Positions 36,127 through 46,318 are shown, numbered from the stretch's first letter. The stretch is 64,000 nucleotides of DNA from Psychrosphaera haliotis (GCF_039523615.1 NZ_BAAAFQ010000001.1:310001-374000), one strand, 5' to 3'. The notes: generated by a model from the sequence alone, not told the origin. Translations and numbers: made by a program.

Positions 36127-36662
36127 AGTTGGTCTGCCTTTAATTCAATTAAGGTGGGGGTTAACCGATCATTATGGACTTTAAGAGTTTGTCCTTGAAA
36201 AATCACTCTCGAATCTGAGATTTGATGACGGTTACTCGCTAATATTACATCCGACGTTTCGTGGTCAGTATCTAACACTAGATATATGGCTTCATCTGTT
36301 GCTTTCAAGGCAACCCAATCGCCTTGCTTGACTTTTCCTATGCCAACGCTAGAAGCAGGATGAAAAAGCCAACTTTTTGCTGCTAAGGGTTTTAAATATT
36401 GGCTTGCGATGGTTGCGTTTATAGCTAATGTAAAAGCTTGCTCTTCATCAAAGGGAGTATATGAAAATTTATCTCTAAATAGACTATACAAAAACGCATC
36501 GGATGTTGAAAAAGGTTGTTCATGTAAGTCATAACTCAACAGTTCAGAAATCTTAAAAACCGTTGGAAAATTAACTCCAGCAGCGAGTTCCAAACACACT
36601 TTTTGAGTATCAAAATTAGTAACCCACCGCCAGTGAACGCCTTTTTTATCCTTTTTATCCAA
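36123..36662 (-). CDS. zapC: Cell division protein ZapC
   Basis: Stabilises FtsZ polymers at the midcell ring. About 179 residues, matching E. coli ZapC length, with the family pattern HWRWVTNFDTQKVCLELAAG, ATIASQYLKPLAAKSWLFHP and LKVHNDRLTPTLIELKADQL. Location beside pyrD is also as in E. coli. The frame opens at TTG 36680, which lacks an SD; TTG 36662 has AAGGG seven bases upstream and gives MDKKDKKGVHWRW, so I chose it. The 3' end overlaps deoB by 4 bp. Confidence 0.87.
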   Translation of the reverse strand: MDKKDKKGVHWRWVTNFDTQKVCLELAAGVNFPTVFKISELLSYDLHEQPFSTSDAFLYSLFRDKFSYTPFDEEQAFTLAINATIASQYLKPLAAKSWLFHPASSVGIGKVKQGDWVALKATDEAIYLVLDTDHETSDVILASNRHQISDSRVIFQGQTLKVHNDRLTPTLIELKADQL

Positions 36663-36732
36663 ACCTACACCCTTGGTCAACTAAATAAAAACTGATAACC
36701 AGAGTATTGAGTGTACTTGTTACTGTCAACCG

Positions 36733-37740
36733 TTAAAGGCCTTCAACAATATCCTTAACCAGTTTAGGTCCTTGATAAATAAAACTAGAATATACTTGAA
36801 CCAAGCTTGCACCTGCCTTTATTTTTTCCTGAGCAGCTGCAGGACCATCTATACCGCCAACGCCTATGATAGGTATTTCGGTATTAATAGCTCTAATTTT
36901 TCTTATGATTTCTGTACTCATGTCTTTTACCGGCATACCACTCAAACCGCCGCTTTCTTCCGCGTGATCCAAACCTTTTACAGCATCTCTTGAGAGTGTT
37001 GTGTTTGTTGCGATTATGCCATCCATTTTCTGACTAACGATGCAATTTACCACTTGTTCTACTGCTATGTCGTCCATGTCTGGTGCTATTTTTACCAGGA
37101 CAGGTACGTATTTATTAAACTTAGTTTGCAATTCTAATTGAGTCACTTTAACTGCCGACAATAAGACCGTTAGTGAGTCTCCAAATTGCAAATCTCTTAA
37201 ACCTGGTGTATTTGGTGAAGAAATGTTTACCGTTATATAGTCGGCATATTCATAAACTTTGTGCATACACTTAACATAGTCTTCGTGCCCTAATTCGTTT
37301 GGAGTGTCTTTATTTTTGCCTATATTAATGCCCAAAATACCTTTGTAATTCGAGTTTTTGACATTTTTTATTAACTCATCAACACCACCGTTGTTAAAGC
37401 CCATACGATTAATAATTGCATGTTTTTCTGGCAGTCTGAAGATGCGTGGTTTCTCATTTCCAGGTTGAGCAAGCGGTGTTATCGTTCCAATTTCTATAAA
37501 CCCAAACCCCATTTGTGCAAACGCGTCAATGCATCGGCCGTTTTTATCTAAGCCGGCCGCTAATCCAACGGCATTTGGAAAAGTAAGGCCAAATAATTTT
37601 ATAGGTTTATCAGGGACTGTTTGCTTCCATATCAAACTAAGTGGGGTATTTGCAAAACGTTGAAAGTTATTAAGCGCAAAATCATGTGCCCATTCTGGAT
37701 CTTGAGTAAACATAAATTTTTTGGCTAATTCAAACAGCAT
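36733..37740 (-). CDS. pyrD: Dihydroorotate dehydrogenase (quinone), class 2
   Basis: Membrane-associated FMN flavoenzyme oxidising dihydroorotate to orotate with quinone. The 335 residues have the class 2 N-terminal helical extension (MLFELAKKFMFTQDPEWAHDF), then GLAAGLDKNG, NRMGFNNGG, the catalytic Ser in TVNISSPNTPGLR and GVGGIDGPAAAQEKI in the FMN phosphate site. SD AGGAA precedes the ATG. zapC follows 70 bp downstream of its stop by the chosen start. Confidence 0.97.
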   Translation of the reverse strand: MLFELAKKFMFTQDPEWAHDFALNNFQRFANTPLSLIWKQTVPDKPIKLFGLTFPNAVGLAAGLDKNGRCIDAFAQMGFGFIEIGTITPLAQPGNEKPRIFRLPEKHAIINRMGFNNGGVDELIKNVKNSNYKGILGINIGKNKDTPNELGHEDYVKCMHKVYEYADYITVNISSPNTPGLRDLQFGDSLTVLLSAVKVTQLELQTKFNKYVPVLVKIAPDMDDIAVEQVVNCIVSQKMDGIIATNTTLSRDAVKGLDHAEESGGLSGMPVKDMSTEIIRKIRAINTEIPIIGVGGIDGPAAAQEKIKAGASLVQVYSSFIYQGPKLVKDIVEGL

Positions 37741-37767
37741 GATTTTTCCTATATATAGTGGGAGCAG

Positions 37768-37797
37768 ATAAAAAAACGCCCCGATTAGTCGAGGCGT
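37768..37797 (-). terminator. Rho-independent terminator of the NAD-glutamate dehydrogenase gene
   Basis: ACGCCCCGA (37776-37784) pairs with TCGAGGCGT (37789-37797) with a single mismatch and a 4-nt loop. On the minus strand the stem is followed by TTTTTTTATC. It sits 25 bp beyond the dehydrogenase stop. Confidence 0.85.
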
Positions 37798-37821
37798 ATT
37801 TTAAGTTAGATTACGGTAAAG

Positions 37822-40800
37822 TTAAACCGCACTTTCGCAGTGATGACTCAATAACATTAACTCTCTTAATGCAACAGAGAATTTAGCGAACTCATGACTT
37901 TCGGTAGTTTTAAACTCCGCAATCATATGCTGCCAACGACCTAGAATGTGCTCATACGAAGCCATCCACTCGTCATAAATAACATCAAGGTCTTTGCTTT
38001 CAGAATTAAAGTGTAAAACCGTTGCAGTTAATGCTCTTTGTTGCCAATCTAATTCTTCGCGATAACTCGCTCTAGCTAACGCTTGCCAATGATTACCAAC
38101 AGGCTGATTAGTGATTTGATCTAGGAACCAATGCAAGCCAAGGTCAGAGCCTAAACGGAAGTATAATGTAGCAACTTCTTTTACATCACGTTCAGTATTA
38201 GCTGCTACGTCCGCAATATCCATTACAGAGAATATTGAAGAAAGCTGGGCTACATAAGCAGCAACTTCTGTTGGTACGCCTTCTCTTTCAAAGCTTTGCT
38301 GCGCATCAGACAACTGCTTTTTCTCTTTTTCAACTAAGTAATCACCTAACGTCGTAGTTAATTGATCAAAGCTAGTTTTGTAATGTGCAATAGTTTCACT
38401 TAAATCTAATGCTTTATTTCTATGACGCAAGAACCAACGAGAAGCACGGCGAACAGTACGACGCAATTGATGAAGCATTTCTGTCTGAACAATTGCTGGT
38501 ACTTTATTGTCTAATGCTTCTATTTCTTTCCATATTCTTGGCATATCGAAGATTTCACGGGCCATAACATAGCAGGTAAGTACTTCATCTATCGTTGCGC
38601 CCGTTTCTTCTTTCATTCTAACAACAAAATTAAGGCCCATATCATTAACCACTTCGTTGGCTAATTTTGTAGCAATAATTTCTTTACGTAACGGATGCAG
38701 TTGAATTTGCTCCGCATACTTTTCTTGAAGCTTCGGTGGGAAGGCCTCAATCAAAAGTGGAATGTAATATGGATTTTGGTCAATTTCTTCTATGGCAAAC
38801 TGCTCTTTAAGAATCATTTTTCCATAGGCTACAAGTACAGACAACTCAGGTCTTGTAAAACCTTTACCTTTAGCTTGGCGCTCAGCTAATTCTTCATCAT
38901 TTGGTAAGAACTCTAAGTCACGGTCTAATTTACCAGACTTTTCAAGTTCATGAATAAAGCGAAGTTGCTCTTTTAATAAGCTAACACCTTTAAGTTCTGT
39001 AATTGAGATTGTGTGAGTTTGTCTGTAACAGTCTTTAAGAACTATTTTAGAAACATCATCAGTCATATCATAAAGTAACTGATCGCGATGCTTTTTCGTA
39101 AGTTCGCCTTCATTCACCAATTGGTTAAGAAGGATCTTAATATTTACTTCGTTATCCGAACAATCTACACCACCAACATTATCAACAAAGTCGGTGTTGA
39201 TACGGCCACCGTGTTGAGCAAACTCTATACGGCCTAACTGTGTTAAACCTAGGTTACCGCCTTCACCAAATACTTTAGCTTTAAGTTCTGAACCATTAAT
39301 ACGCAATGCATCATTAGCTCTATCTCCTACTTGCGCATCAGTTTCAGACTTAGCTTTCACGTAAGTACCAATGCCACCGTTCCAAATTAAGTCAACTTGC
39401 ATCGTTAATAATGCTTTAAGTAGGTCGTTTGGAGCCAAGCTAGCCTTTTTTGTACCTAACATCTTTTTCATTTCAGGCGTCAATGTTATTGACTTTGCAC
39501 TTCTTGAGAAAATGCCACCACCTTCAGAAATAAGCGATTTATCATAATCTTCCCAAGAAGAACGAGGTAACTCAAACAAGCGTTGACGCTCAACATATGA
39601 ACTTGCTGCATCTGGATTTGGATCTATGAAAATGTGCATATGGTTAAAGGCTGCTTGCAAGCGTGTATGTTTAGATAACAACATACCATTACCAAACACG
39701 TCACCTGCCATGTCGCCAATGGCAACACATGTAAAGTCTGTTGTTTGACAATCAATGCCCATTTCTCTGAAGTGACGTTTAACCGACTCCCAAGCACCGC
39801 GGGCTGTTATACCCATTTTCTTATGGTCATAACCAACACTTCCGCCAGAAGCAAAAGCATCTCCTAACCAAAAGTTATATTCATCAGAAATTGAGTTTGC
39901 AATATCCGAGAAAGTCGCTGTGCCTTTATCGGCTGCTACAACTAAGTAAGTATCATCTTCGTCATGACGAACAACATCTATTGGCGGTACAACTTCTCCA
40001 TGTACGATGTTATCTGTTAGGTCTAACAAGCCACGGATGAAAATCCTGTAACACTCTTGCCCTTCTGCAAAAAATGCATCTCGGCCGCCATCTACAGGTT
40101 GCTGTTTACAAACGAACCCACCTTTAGAGCCATTAGGTACAATTACTGTATTTTTAACTTGCTGTGCTTTTACAAGACCTAAAACTTCTGTACGGAAGTC
40201 TTCCATACGATCAGACCAACGCAACCCACCACGAGCCACTTTGCCACCACGAAGATGCACACCTTCAATTCTTGGGCTGTAGACGAAAATTTCAAACTTA
40301 GGTCTTGGTAGTGGAACTTCCGGTATTTGCTCTGGAAGTAATTTAAATGAAATATATGGTTTGAACGCACCATCTTCCGCTTTTTGGTAGAAGTTAGTAC
40401 GCAAAGTCGCGTCCATTAAAGTAATGTACAAACGAATAATTCTGTCATCATCCAAGTTAGCAACATCATCAAGTGCTACAAGTACTTTTTCTTTTAGCTT
40501 GTCATATTTCTTTTCACTAGATTTTTTAGGCTTAAATTTAAGCGTAAATAACTCAACTAATTGAGCAGCAATTTTTGGATAACGATCAAACGTTGATTCA
40601 ATATAAGCTTGTGAAAACGTAACGCCAATCTGACGCATATACTTAGCGTAAGATCGAATGACTGACGCCTGACGTCCACTTAGCTTTGCGCCTAATATTA
40701 GTCGGTTAAAACCGTCATTTTCTAAGTTATTTTTCCAAACCGCATCAAATGCATTTTGGAATAGCTCTTGTGTAGTCTCAAAATCTGCATTATCACCGTT

Positions 40801-42651
40801 AGTTAAACGCATGGTGAAATCCATTATCCAGCTGGTTCCAGCTTCTGTTTTAACCTGGTACGGTGTTTCACCGATTACACGAAGGCCAAAGTTCTCTAAA
40901 ATAGGCAATACATCTGAAAGGTGGATCGGTTCATCTTTATGGTACAAGCTCAGGCGAACAGCATTTTTATCAGACTCTTCTTGAGGTCGGTAAAACAACA
41001 TGCTTAATTTGTTGTCGTCCGTTAAACTTTCCAAATGGTGGATATCTACCGTAGCCGTTGAAGGTAAAACTTGGTCTTTATAAGACGATGGGAACCCACT
41101 ACCGTAACGAACGGCCAATTCTTTACCTTTAGCTCCGCCAAATGAGGTACTTAAAGCCGATGACAATTTGTCATCCCAAGTGCGTGCTGCTTCTATTAGG
41201 TTATTTTCAATATCTTTCACGTTAAGTTCTACATCCTGATCAGTGGCTCTGACAATATAATGCGTTCTCGCTAAAGGTGATTCCGAAAAGAAAGTATTAA
41301 ATTCTACTTCACCATCGCTTTTCATCGCTTGCTGCAATACTCGTTGCGTTTCTCTTCTAAGCGCGGTGTTGTATCGCTCTCTGCGAACAAATACCATGCA
41401 AGAGTAAAATCGTCCAAATGAGTCTTTTCTAACAAAAACTTTAGTCATGTCACGTTCTTGCATTTGCAACACGCCTAAAGCGACTTCCATCAAATGCTGT
41501 TCCGAAGCCTGTATTAACTCATCTCTAGGGTAAGTTTCTAATACGTTTAATAGAGCCTTATAAGCATGACTGCCTTTTGCAAAGCTACTTTTTTCTGTAA
41601 CTCTAGATAACTTTTGTTTCAACAGCGGAATATCTTTAACGCTCGAGTTATAGAAACTAGCTCCATATAAACCAATAAAGCGGTGCTCTCCTACAACTTT
41701 ACCGCTGTCATCAAACATTTTTATACCAATGTAGTCCATATATGCTGGACGATGAACAGTGGATTTTGACACCGTTTTAGTAAGAACTAATAAATTGTTT
41801 GATAAAGCTTCTTGTCTGGATGCATTAGACAGTTCTGATAGAACTCGTGTTTTAGCTTCTCTGTTTTTTGTTAAACCAAGTGCAGAATCATCCACAGGAA
41901 CAATTTCCGTGTCGCCTTCTACACCGGCTACCTTATATTGGCGGTAACCCATTAACGTAAAGTTATGATCAGCTATCCAGTTTAAAAAATCGATACTTGT
42001 TTTTAGGCTTGATTGGTCTGCAAATTTAGAATCTTTTGCTTCATCAATACAAGCTTGTAATTTTTTCTGAATAGGTTTCCAGTCTTGTACTGCTATTGAA
42101 ACATCTGATAAAACAGATTCTAAGTTTTGCGTTATCGCTTTAACTTGTTTTGTTTCAGCTTGTCTATCAATTTCAATTAAGAAAACCGTTTGAGTATGTG
42201 TCGTTTTATCTTTTGACTTCAAGTCAACAAAGCTATCAACGTTACCTTTTTTATCACGGTTTACTTTAATAGGTGTATGGATTAATAAATGAGACGTTAT
42301 ATTAAGACGATTTAATGCCATACGGACTGAGTCGACAAGAAACGGTAAGTCGTTAACCACAATTTGTACAATTGTATGTTCAGATTCCCATCCGTGCTTG
42401 CCCAACTCAGGGTTAAACACACGAATGAAGGGTTGGCCTGTGTTAGCTTCGCTAAATGCATTAAATAAGCTTAACGCTGCACCATAAAGTTCCACGTCAA
42501 TTCTTTTTTCTAAGTCTTGTTGAGAAATGTTTTCGAATAAAATGGATGCAAATTGTTCGACGTGAGCTTGACGCTCTAAAGGCAATTTTTCTTCTATGAG
42601 CTTAGAAACATTTTTAAGGATCACAGACGAGGAATTACGTAACAAGGTCAT
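37822..42651 (-). CDS. gdhB: NAD-specific glutamate dehydrogenase, large (GDH2) type
   Basis: 1609-residue oxidative glutamate dehydrogenase of the 180-kDa class, deaminating glutamate to 2-oxoglutarate. The N-terminal ACT-like regulatory region contains VQIVVNDLPFLVDSVRMAL. The catalytic core (about 800-1200) contains GGLRWSDRMEDFRTEVLGLVKAQQVKNTVIVPNGSKGGFV, GDMAGDVFGNGMLLS and LIWNGGIGTYVK, followed by a helical C-terminal domain. SD AAGGA precedes the ATG. It is monocistronic between two terminators. The symbol follows Pseudomonas usage. Confidence 0.95.
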   Translation of the reverse strand: MTLLRNSSSVILKNVSKLIEEKLPLERQAHVEQFASILFENISQQDLEKRIDVELYGAALSLFNAFSEANTGQPFIRVFNPELGKHGWESEHTIVQIVVNDLPFLVDSVRMALNRLNITSHLLIHTPIKVNRDKKGNVDSFVDLKSKDKTTHTQTVFLIEIDRQAETKQVKAITQNLESVLSDVSIAVQDWKPIQKKLQACIDEAKDSKFADQSSLKTSIDFLNWIADHNFTLMGYRQYKVAGVEGDTEIVPVDDSALGLTKNREAKTRVLSELSNASRQEALSNNLLVLTKTVSKSTVHRPAYMDYIGIKMFDDSGKVVGEHRFIGLYGASFYNSSVKDIPLLKQKLSRVTEKSSFAKGSHAYKALLNVLETYPRDELIQASEQHLMEVALGVLQMQERDMTKVFVRKDSFGRFYSCMVFVRRERYNTALRRETQRVLQQAMKSDGEVEFNTFFSESPLARTHYIVRATDQDVELNVKDIENNLIEAARTWDDKLSSALSTSFGGAKGKELAVRYGSGFPSSYKDQVLPSTATVDIHHLESLTDDNKLSMLFYRPQEESDKNAVRLSLYHKDEPIHLSDVLPILENFGLRVIGETPYQVKTEAGTSWIMDFTMRLTNGDNADFETTQELFQNAFDAVWKNNLENDGFNRLILGAKLSGRQASVIRSYAKYMRQIGVTFSQAYIESTFDRYPKIAAQLVELFTLKFKPKKSSEKKYDKLKEKVLVALDDVANLDDDRIIRLYITLMDATLRTNFYQKAEDGAFKPYISFKLLPEQIPEVPLPRPKFEIFVYSPRIEGVHLRGGKVARGGLRWSDRMEDFRTEVLGLVKAQQVKNTVIVPNGSKGGFVCKQQPVDGGRDAFFAEGQECYRIFIRGLLDLTDNIVHGEVVPPIDVVRHDEDDTYLVVAADKGTATFSDIANSISDEYNFWLGDAFASGGSVGYDHKKMGITARGAWESVKRHFREMGIDCQTTDFTCVAIGDMAGDVFGNGMLLSKHTRLQAAFNHMHIFIDPNPDAASSYVERQRLFELPRSSWEDYDKSLISEGGGIFSRSAKSITLTPEMKKMLGTKKASLAPNDLLKALLTMQVDLIWNGGIGTYVKAKSETDAQVGDRANDALRINGSELKAKVFGEGGNLGLTQLGRIEFAQHGGRINTDFVDNVGGVDCSDNEVNIKILLNQLVNEGELTKKHRDQLLYDMTDDVSKIVLKDCYRQTHTISITELKGVSLLKEQLRFIHELEKSGKLDRDLEFLPNDEELAERQAKGKGFTRPELSVLVAYGKMILKEQFAIEEIDQNPYYIPLLIEAFPPKLQEKYAEQIQLHPLRKEIIATKLANEVVNDMGLNFVVRMKEETGATIDEVLTCYVMAREIFDMPRIWKEIEALDNKVPAIVQTEMLHQLRRTVRRASRWFLRHRNKALDLSETIAHYKTSFDQLTTTLGDYLVEKEKKQLSDAQQSFEREGVPTEVAAYVAQLSSIFSVMDIADVAANTERDVKEVATLYFRLGSDLGLHWFLDQITNQPVGNHWQALARASYREELDWQQRALTATVLHFNSESKDLDVIYDEWMASYEHILGRWQHMIAEFKTTESHEFAKFSVALRELMLLSHHCESAV

Positions 42652-42808
42652 TACAGTTTCCTTTTAAGATATTAAGTGCTGATATTTGTAATATTTTTTT
42701 GATACCAACAAGTGTAGCCCTTATTCTTACGTAATTAAAATGAAATTTTTCAATGTCTTCCTATAATACAACTGCTCTGATGAGCTGAGTAGGCAGTTAT
42801 GCAAATCT

Positions 42809-42849
42809 AATAAATAAAAAAGCGACTTTACGTCGCTTTTTTATTTATT
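42809..42849. terminator. Long bidirectional-looking terminator after the RND exporter
   Basis: AATAAATAAAAAAGCGAC (42809-42826) and its exact complement (42832-42849) make an 18-bp stem with a 5-nt loop; the core GCGAC/GTCGC is flanked by A6/T6. It is about 35 bp downstream of the RND gene on the minus strand and ends that operon before gdhB. Confidence 0.9.
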
Positions 42850-42883
42850 TATGCAGTTGTTTCATAACAACTATTTTATGGTT

Positions 42884-45190
42884 TTATGACTCTTTATTGT
42901 TGTCACGCCATAAAATTGAAGCTAACGCCGGCAATACTATTATTGCACCCAACATGTTGACCAAAAACATAAATGTTAACAAAATCCCCATATCAACTTG
43001 GAACTTAAGCGCCGAGAATACCCAAGTACTCACACCAATTGCCAATGTAAGTCCGGTAAATAGTACTGCACTGCCTCTTTCTTTTAACGCATTAAAATAA
43101 GATGTACGCAGCGATGAACCATTTCGCAAAGACTCGACCATCGTAGATAGTATATAGATTCCATAATCAACACCGATACCTACACCCAAAGCGATAACAG
43201 GCATAGTGGAAACCGTCAGACCGATTTCCAAATAAGTCATTAGGGCTTGCGCTAATGTTGACACCACAAATAATGGTAACACTACTGCAACGGTTGCTTT
43301 GACCGATCTGAAGCTCAATAAGCAAAGAACAACAACCGCACCATACACATACCAAAGCATAGGTACTTGTGCCGCTGAAACCGCTTCATTTGTTGCAGCC
43401 ATTACACCAGCAGAGCCAGAGGCTAACCTAAATGTAACTTCGTCATTTTGAAGTTCATCTCTCGCCGCTTTAACTTCATTAACAATACGCTCAATTGTTT
43501 CCGCTTTGTGATCTTCAAGGAATAGAATTATAGGCATAACGCTACAGTCTCTATTCAAAAGACCTGTGCTTGTTTCAATTCTGGCAGTGGACTGAACTAA
43601 GGAATTAGTATTTCTTGGTAATGAACGCCATTTTAAATTGCCTTCATTAAAGCCTGTATTTACTACTTTTGCTACTGACGATAGGCTAACTGCAGACTGA
43701 ACACCCTCTACATTTTCTAAGCGCCACTGGAACTGGTCAATTTGGTTCATTACCGAGTGATAAGTACAACCACTTTCTTTAGTTTCTACAATGACTTTTA
43801 AAATATCAGTGGATATCGCATAACGGTCCGTAATTAAAAAAGTATCTTGGTTATAGCGTGAATCAGCATGCAGCGCTGGAGCACCGGCTTGCATATCACC
43901 AATCTTCATATCTTGGCTTTTTACATAACCAAATACATAAAGCAAAGCGGTAACAGCCAAAATAGAGTACGCGACTTTTGGTTTAGTAAAAGATGACATC
44001 GCTCGCCAAATGTGGTCGTGCGTGCCTTCTGGCTGAGCTTTAAATTGCTTATCAAAATCAATATATGAGGCCAATACTGGCAGTAAAAATAAGTTAGTAA
44101 GAATGATGATGGCAACACCAACACTCGCTGTAATTGCTAACTCTCTAATAATACCGATATCGATGTTAAGTAAAGTTAAAAAACCAACTGTATCCGACAG
44201 CAACGCTATCCCGCCAGGAATTAGCAATTTAACAAAACTAGCGCAACTTGCTTCTCTAGCTGTCATGCCCTCGTGAACACGTTTACCTATTGAGTTAATC
44301 ATTTGCACGCCATGGCTAACACCAATCGCAAAGACTAAAAATGGCACCAAAATAGACATAGGGTCTAAACCAAACCCTAAAGTATTAAGCATACCGAGTT
44401 GCCATACTACCGCCATAAATGAGCAAACAATAGGAAGTACTGTTAATAACAATGAGCGACAGAAAATCCAAACCATTAATGAAGTGATTGCAATAGCAAT
44501 GGCAAAAAAGACAACTACATCTTTCGCACCAGTAGCTACATCGCCAATCATTTTAGCAAAGCCAATGATATGAATAGAGATATTCTCATCTTCAAACTTT
44601 TCTCTTATCTGCTTCTCTAATTCATTAGCTAAGGCAATACTGTCTAGACTTTCACCTGTATCAGGGTTTTTCTCTAGAAGTTGACTTGAAACCATGGCAC
44701 ATGAATAGTCATCAGAAACGCTTCGACCAACAATACCGGCCTTCTCAACGTTTTGTTTAACCGTAGCTAAACCCTGTTTGTCAGCTTGAAAGTCTGCCGG
44801 AATTACTGGTCCGCCGGCAAATCCATCTTCAACCACTTCAATAAATCGTGTGCTTGGCGAGTACAAAGAATTTACGAGTGTTCTATTTATTCCAGGTATA
44901 AAGAATAACTGATCATGAACACCTTTAAGTGCTTCAAAGAACTCAGGATTAAATATGTCACCTTCTTTATCACACACAGAAATGTAGACGGTATTTGCGC
45001 CTCCAAACTCTTCGCTATACTGTACATATGTCTGCATGTATTCGTGTTGAAGCGGTATGTTTTTATTAAATGACGCATCCAAATGGATGTTTGACGCTTG
45101 AAAACCTAAAACGGCGGTAAAAAACGCAAAAGCCAATATGACTAATGGTCTTTGTCTAAACAAAAATGTTTCTAGTGAATGAATTAACAT
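42884..45190 (-). CDS. MMPL/RND-superfamily exporter
   Basis: A 768-residue inner-membrane RND-type protein with two MMPL halves. Each half has one helix, a large periplasmic domain and five more helices; VPFLVFAIGVSHGVQMINS and VIALGVGIGVDYGIYILSTMVES are the paired helix-4-like motifs, the second with the conserved Asp. There is no adjacent membrane-fusion protein or TolC, so it is not a classical tripartite drug pump. MMPL relatives carry lipids such as hopanoids or mycolates. It is the last gene of the DUF1302-DUF1329-YCF48-MMPL cluster, 14 bp after the propeller gene. Confidence 0.88.
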   Translation of the reverse strand: MLIHSLETFLFRQRPLVILAFAFFTAVLGFQASNIHLDASFNKNIPLQHEYMQTYVQYSEEFGGANTVYISVCDKEGDIFNPEFFEALKGVHDQLFFIPGINRTLVNSLYSPSTRFIEVVEDGFAGGPVIPADFQADKQGLATVKQNVEKAGIVGRSVSDDYSCAMVSSQLLEKNPDTGESLDSIALANELEKQIREKFEDENISIHIIGFAKMIGDVATGAKDVVVFFAIAIAITSLMVWIFCRSLLLTVLPIVCSFMAVVWQLGMLNTLGFGLDPMSILVPFLVFAIGVSHGVQMINSIGKRVHEGMTAREASCASFVKLLIPGGIALLSDTVGFLTLLNIDIGIIRELAITASVGVAIIILTNLFLLPVLASYIDFDKQFKAQPEGTHDHIWRAMSSFTKPKVAYSILAVTALLYVFGYVKSQDMKIGDMQAGAPALHADSRYNQDTFLITDRYAISTDILKVIVETKESGCTYHSVMNQIDQFQWRLENVEGVQSAVSLSSVAKVVNTGFNEGNLKWRSLPRNTNSLVQSTARIETSTGLLNRDCSVMPIILFLEDHKAETIERIVNEVKAARDELQNDEVTFRLASGSAGVMAATNEAVSAAQVPMLWYVYGAVVVLCLLSFRSVKATVAVVLPLFVVSTLAQALMTYLEIGLTVSTMPVIALGVGIGVDYGIYILSTMVESLRNGSSLRTSYFNALKERGSAVLFTGLTLAIGVSTWVFSALKFQVDMGILLTFMFLVNMLGAIIVLPALASILWRDNNKES

Positions 45191-45204
45191 TTATGAAGGT
45201 CTCT

Positions 45205-46230
45205 TTACTTAAGTGTTGCTAGTGGAATAAATTTAATGCCTGCTTCAGTAGCAAGTACAAGATTACTGTTTTTTACAACACCAGACATCACCGCCTTGCC
45301 GTCGTCAAATACATAGTGTTTAAAATCTTCGCCATTGGCAGAGAAATACAAATTGCCAGAGTTAGCAAATAAAAATACTGTCTCTTTATAAACTAAAATA
45401 TCATTAATAGTGGCTTTCCCATCCATAGAAAAAGCCTGCCACGCACCTGAAGATTCCTCAAATACGTTGCCTCGTAGGCCTGCTATAACTAAATTTTCTT
45501 GTTCATTTTTAGTTAATGAAAAAAATGAACCATAATAATCTACATCCAACTTTTCCCAATCATTACCTTGATTTGAGCTTTGTGCGACAAAGCCTGCTTC
45601 ACCTGCCAAATACCAGTTAACCCCTGATAAATACACATCATTAAAGTGCGGTAACAGGTATTGTTTTTCGATTTCGTATAATTCCGGATCAGATTCTTTT
45701 ATTTCTAGCAAAAACTCTCTGTCTTCTTTAAACAATAACTCGTCATGAAACTCTTGGGTCCAAGTATTTCCGCTGTCTTTACTTTGCCAAAATAAACCAT
45801 AAGCACCAACAGCGACCACTTCTTTACCAAAAGACTTAACGGCTAATAATGGTCTGTCTAATTCAGGTTGATAATTTAATAGTGTCCAGGATTCGCCACC
45901 ATCTGTAGTTTTTAAAATTGTTGCGTCGTGTCCTACTGCAAACCCGACTTTTTCACTAGAAAACGAAATCGAGGTTAATAATACATTTACTGGTACTTTT
46001 GCTTGAGTCCAGTCAGTACCATTTTCTGAGTAAATAATGTGTCCACGCTCGCCTAACGAAAATAGCCTTGAGCCCACGCTGGTGATATCTGTTAGTAGCT
46101 TTTTATCTGCCAGAGAACTTATCACTGCTGGAGTAGCGGTCTGTGAAACTTTTAAAGACGCTACTGCGTCAGTCATCCCTAATAAGGTTGAGGAGAGAAG
46201 AATAAGAGAATAAAGGGAGGTTTTGGTCAT
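45205..46230 (-). CDS. YCF48/BNR-type beta-propeller periplasmic protein
   Basis: A 341-residue protein with a signal peptide (TSLYSLILLSSTLLGMTDAVA) and repeated propeller blades with Asp-box-like turns: IIYSENGTDWTQA, ILKTTDGGESWTLL, FWQSKDSGNTWTQ, VAQSSNQGNDWEKL and LYFSANGEDFKHY. The fold is that of YCF48/sialidase-like propellers, which in photosystem II assembly bind client proteins. Here it probably acts as a periplasmic scaffold for the neighbouring exporter; that role is inferred from gene order. Confidence 0.85.
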   Translation of the reverse strand: MTKTSLYSLILLSSTLLGMTDAVASLKVSQTATPAVISSLADKKLLTDITSVGSRLFSLGERGHIIYSENGTDWTQAKVPVNVLLTSISFSSEKVGFAVGHDATILKTTDGGESWTLLNYQPELDRPLLAVKSFGKEVVAVGAYGLFWQSKDSGNTWTQEFHDELLFKEDREFLLEIKESDPELYEIEKQYLLPHFNDVYLSGVNWYLAGEAGFVAQSSNQGNDWEKLDVDYYGSFFSLTKNEQENLVIAGLRGNVFEESSGAWQAFSMDGKATINDILVYKETVFLFANSGNLYFSANGEDFKHYVFDDGKAVMSGVVKNSNLVLATEAGIKFIPLATLK

Positions 46231-46274
46231 AAAATTCTTAATATGTAAATGTTATTAATTAATCGGTTTAAAGT

Positions 46275-46306
46275 AAAAACGGCTGGACAAGCCAACCGTT
46301 TTTTTA
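46275..46306 (-). terminator. Terminator-like hairpin inside the DUF1302 cluster
   Basis: AAAAACGG (46275-46282) pairs with CCGTTTTT (46296-46303), with additional pairing inside (GG/CC after a small internal loop). T-runs occur on both sides. It lies between the DUF1329 stop and the YCF48-like start and may attenuate expression of the two distal genes. Confidence 0.65.
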
Positions 46307-46318
46307 GTCTAGCTTATA

